From NCBI RefSeq assembly GCF_000058485.1, contig NC_008278.1, forward strand, positions 6,814,962 to 6,878,961: 64,000 bases of DNA, in the 5' to 3' direction. The translations under genes were made by a program, and so were the position numbers. Below, one piece after another: positions 62,312 to 64,000 of this stretch. Below the pieces are notes generated by a model. It did not search any database. It was not told the DNA's origin and saw only the letters and a program-made list of their open reading frames with translations. This stretch comes from Frankia alni ACN14a. GTDB taxonomy: Bacteria; Actinomycetota; Actinomycetes; Frankiales; Frankiaceae. Position 1 is the first letter of the stretch. The number at the start of each line of letters is the position of its first letter.

Positions 62312-64000
62312 GCGCCGGCCCGCTCGACCGCCCCGCTCGGCGTCCCCGCCAACTTCACCCCACCCGGTGGTTCCGCCAGCTCCGCCCCGGTCTCCGGGTC
62401 GAGCCCGAGCCGCCGCGCGAACTCGGCGTAGGCGGCCCGCATCTCCGCCTCCCGATCCGGCTTCCGGAACGGCCCCCGATACCGATCCGCCAACTCCGGC
62501 GGCGCATCACAGTCCAACCCACGATCCGCAACCCAGGCATGCAGGATCTTGTAGTCGTCCTTCTGCTGCTTGACCCCCATCGCGTGGTGATCCTTCGCGA
62601 TCTTGCGACCCTGGGCGTCGAAGTACATCGCGTACTCGTACTTGCGCAGCACCGCGAACTGCGCCCGGTACATGAGGCACAACTGCTCCGCGGTCAGCCC
62701 GAGCATCAGCGCCGCCAACGCGTCGATCTCCACCAGCGCCGCCCGCCGATCAAAGTCGAACCGCAACGGCGTCGCCATCGTCCACTCTCGCTCGGCCACC
62801 CCAAGCGCCGGCCGGTCCGTAAACGGCGGCGTCCACCCGTCCTCGGCAAAACCCGTCTCATAAAGTTCTTCCCACAACGGCGCGTAGTCTGCCGTCAGGC
62901 AATTCAATCGCAGAGCCCGCGAGGCAAGCCATGGCCTCGCGGGGTGGCCGATCGGTAGCGGAAAGCGATCAACCGTCTCTTTGGCGACTTTGCTCATACC
63001 GCTCACCTTGACGAGATAGTCATACGGCAATGAAGACCATAGACCTGCATTGATCACCGTATTGTGTTTGCTTTCAAGGGCCAGAGAGTGGACAGCGTGA
63101 ACATGAGTCGGCCCTGGCGGAATGATTGCCGCATGAAGCGACCGCTCATTGTCGGCGCTGACCATATTCCGCCAGGCTAGACGCCAAACATCGGTGAAGG
63201 GTCGGCCATCCCAAAGACTTATCGCTTGACGGAAGGTTGCAATGTCACATGCGCGCCGATAGTTCGTGCGGGGTAGAACTTCCCGATCCAGGGCCTCAAA
63301 ATCAAATGGAGAATAGTCTTTGTTGCTTCTACAATTCAAGTTGGGTTGCCGTGCGAGTGGCGTCGCGGAAGTGAAGTGAGGCCCTTGTAGTATTACGCCA
63401 TCCCACGATCCCGGTAGATGGGTGTCCCAAACTATATAGCCATCCTTCTTTGCTTGACCTTCATCCCAGCAAAGAGACCAGTTAAATCCGATGTCCGCAA
63501 GCCGCACTCGTTGTCGTGAGATAGCCTCCAATATTTCCTGATGCTCGGCCACGAGAGGCCGCATGAGTCGGGCCTCGGTCCAAGGTGACCCTGGTGGGTC
63601 AAAAAGTCTTCCCCAGATCTGCAGAGTCTTCTCGTCGACACGAACGATACGCGAAGAGTGAGGTCGAAGGTCCCAGCCGCCTTGCGGAAACTGTATTCCC
63701 GGTATTTCCCCAAAGCCGTCGTGAACTAGAGATTCGTCAAGGATTTCGGGCCGGACAATTCGCGCAATATTTCGGAACTCGACAACTCTTGGTTGACCAT
63801 AGATATTTACTCCAAATGATTCCTTATTGTCCACTTCCGCAAAAAGAAGAAGATTGTTGCCGAATTGCGCGTGGAGGCGGAGGCGCCGATACGCCTCCAT
63901 GCGCAATGTGCCCGCTCGAGGATCCGAGTAATGCCCTTCAGGATGCAATAGACCAGAGATGCCAATCGCACTACTGGAGCGCCAAACTCGCTCAACGAAA
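62308..64000 (-). CDS. type IIG-like DNA methyltransferase, C-terminal part (N-terminus beyond right edge)
   Basis: 563 residues are visible and the frame is open through the right edge without a stop; the TTG at 63948 is only an internal codon. The segment LLHPEGHYSDPRAG followed by RRLRLHAQFGNNLLLF, FGVNIYGQPRVVEF, then GWDGVILQGPHF and LPRTNYRRACD is typical of the post-catalytic and target-recognition part of Eco57I/PglX-like adenine methyltransferases. The SAM motif and NPPY should lie beyond 64000. Codons for about 63000-63950 are AT-richer than the 3' part, suggesting a swapped recognition domain. Upstream gene of the GTGA-coupled operon. Confidence 0.8.
   Translation of the reverse strand, partial: FVERVWRSSSAIGISGLLHPEGHYSDPRAGTLRMEAYRRLRLHAQFGNNLLLFAEVDNKESFGVNIYGQPRVVEFRNIARIVRPEILDESLVHDGFGEIPGIQFPQGGWDLRPHSSRIVRVDEKTLQIWGRLFDPPGSPWTEARLMRPLVAEHQEILEAISRQRVRLADIGFNWSLCWDEGQAKKDGYIVWDTHLPGSWDGVILQGPHFTSATPLARQPNLNCRSNKDYSPFDFEALDREVLPRTNYRRACDIATFRQAISLWDGRPFTDVWRLAWRNMVSADNERSLHAAIIPPGPTHVHAVHSLALESKHNTVINAGLWSSLPYDYLVKVSGMSKVAKETVDRFPLPIGHPARPWLASRALRLNCLTADYAPLWEELYETGFAEDGWTPPFTDRPALGVAEREWTMATPLRFDFDRRAALVEIDALAALMLGLTAEQLCLMYRAQFAVLRKYEYAMYFDAQGRKIAKDHHAMGVKQQKDDYKILHAWVADRGLDCDAPPELADRYRGPFRKPDREAEMRAAYAEFARRLGLDPETGAELAEPPGGVKLAGTPSGAVERAGA

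Noticed and set aside
43435-64000. Second att site (duplicate of the tRNA-Ala 3' end) inside the window
   Set aside because: No further copy of the T-arm and acceptor sequence was seen; the element end must be outside the window if it exists.
63948-64000. TTG at 63948 as the real start of the methyltransferase
   Set aside because: The frame stays open to the edge, and the residues just upstream continue the family pattern before LLHPEGHYSDP, so this is an internal codon.

Overview
The window is very GC-rich DNA with many GTG starts and strong wobble-position bias, typical of an actinobacterium. The gene set (glmU-prs, rsmA-tatD, rsmI-pmt in the actinobacterial order, a Mop/ModBC locus, DUF1918) and the style of the predicted proteins point to Frankia or a close relative. 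That placement is inference from style, not from a database match.

Core region, about 1-43,400. It opens with the 5' part of an acyl-CoA desaturase gene that runs off the left edge, then tRNA-Gln, glmU, prs and trpS. These converge on rsmA (ksgA) and tatD, followed by a ligand-binding protein, a YdcF-like protein, rsmI and the protein mannosyltransferase pmt. Next come carbohydrate enzymes (GH15 and a GH43-like protein), an FHA protein, DUF305, a SulP/STAS permease and YceI. A biuret-hydrolase-like enzyme sits with an NCS2 permease, and an MFS exporter faces its probable TetR repressor. The rest of the core holds a kinase-like protein without catalytic residues, a SLOG protein coupled to a YcaQ-type glycosylase, a quinone oxidoreductase, a degenerate Nudix protein, a molybdate regulator with ModB and ModC but no ModA, a CBS/DUF1918 protein and a phosphoribosyltransferase-dienelactone hydrolase fusion. 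Two themes recur. Unrelated genes carry in-frame minisatellite tails or inserts, mostly with 15-bp units. Related palindromic hairpins sit between convergent gene pairs.

Accessory region, about 43,435-64,000. It begins exactly at a tRNA-Ala(CGC) gene followed by an intrinsic terminator, a classic integration target. It holds a STAND/TPR ATPase, an SDR, an XRE-TPR regulator, a degenerate serine-recombinase-like protein overlapping a second XRE protein, and an IS66 transposase relic. After the relic the composition becomes clearly AT-richer for two convergent genes: a TIGR04141/DUF6119-type protein and a probable PD-(D/E)XK nuclease.

The right end is a leftward operon whose junctions are GTGA overlaps. 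It encodes a type IIG-like DNA methyltransferase (N-terminus beyond the right edge), a 2,144-residue DEAD/DEAH helicase with DUF1998 and a C-terminal Vsr-like nuclease domain, and a UvrD-type helicase with a RelE/ParE-like N-terminus. The best reading is a phage-defence island in tRNA-Ala. The three-gene operon, related to the DISARM, Druantia and helicase-methylase-ATPase systems, is the most interesting object in the window.
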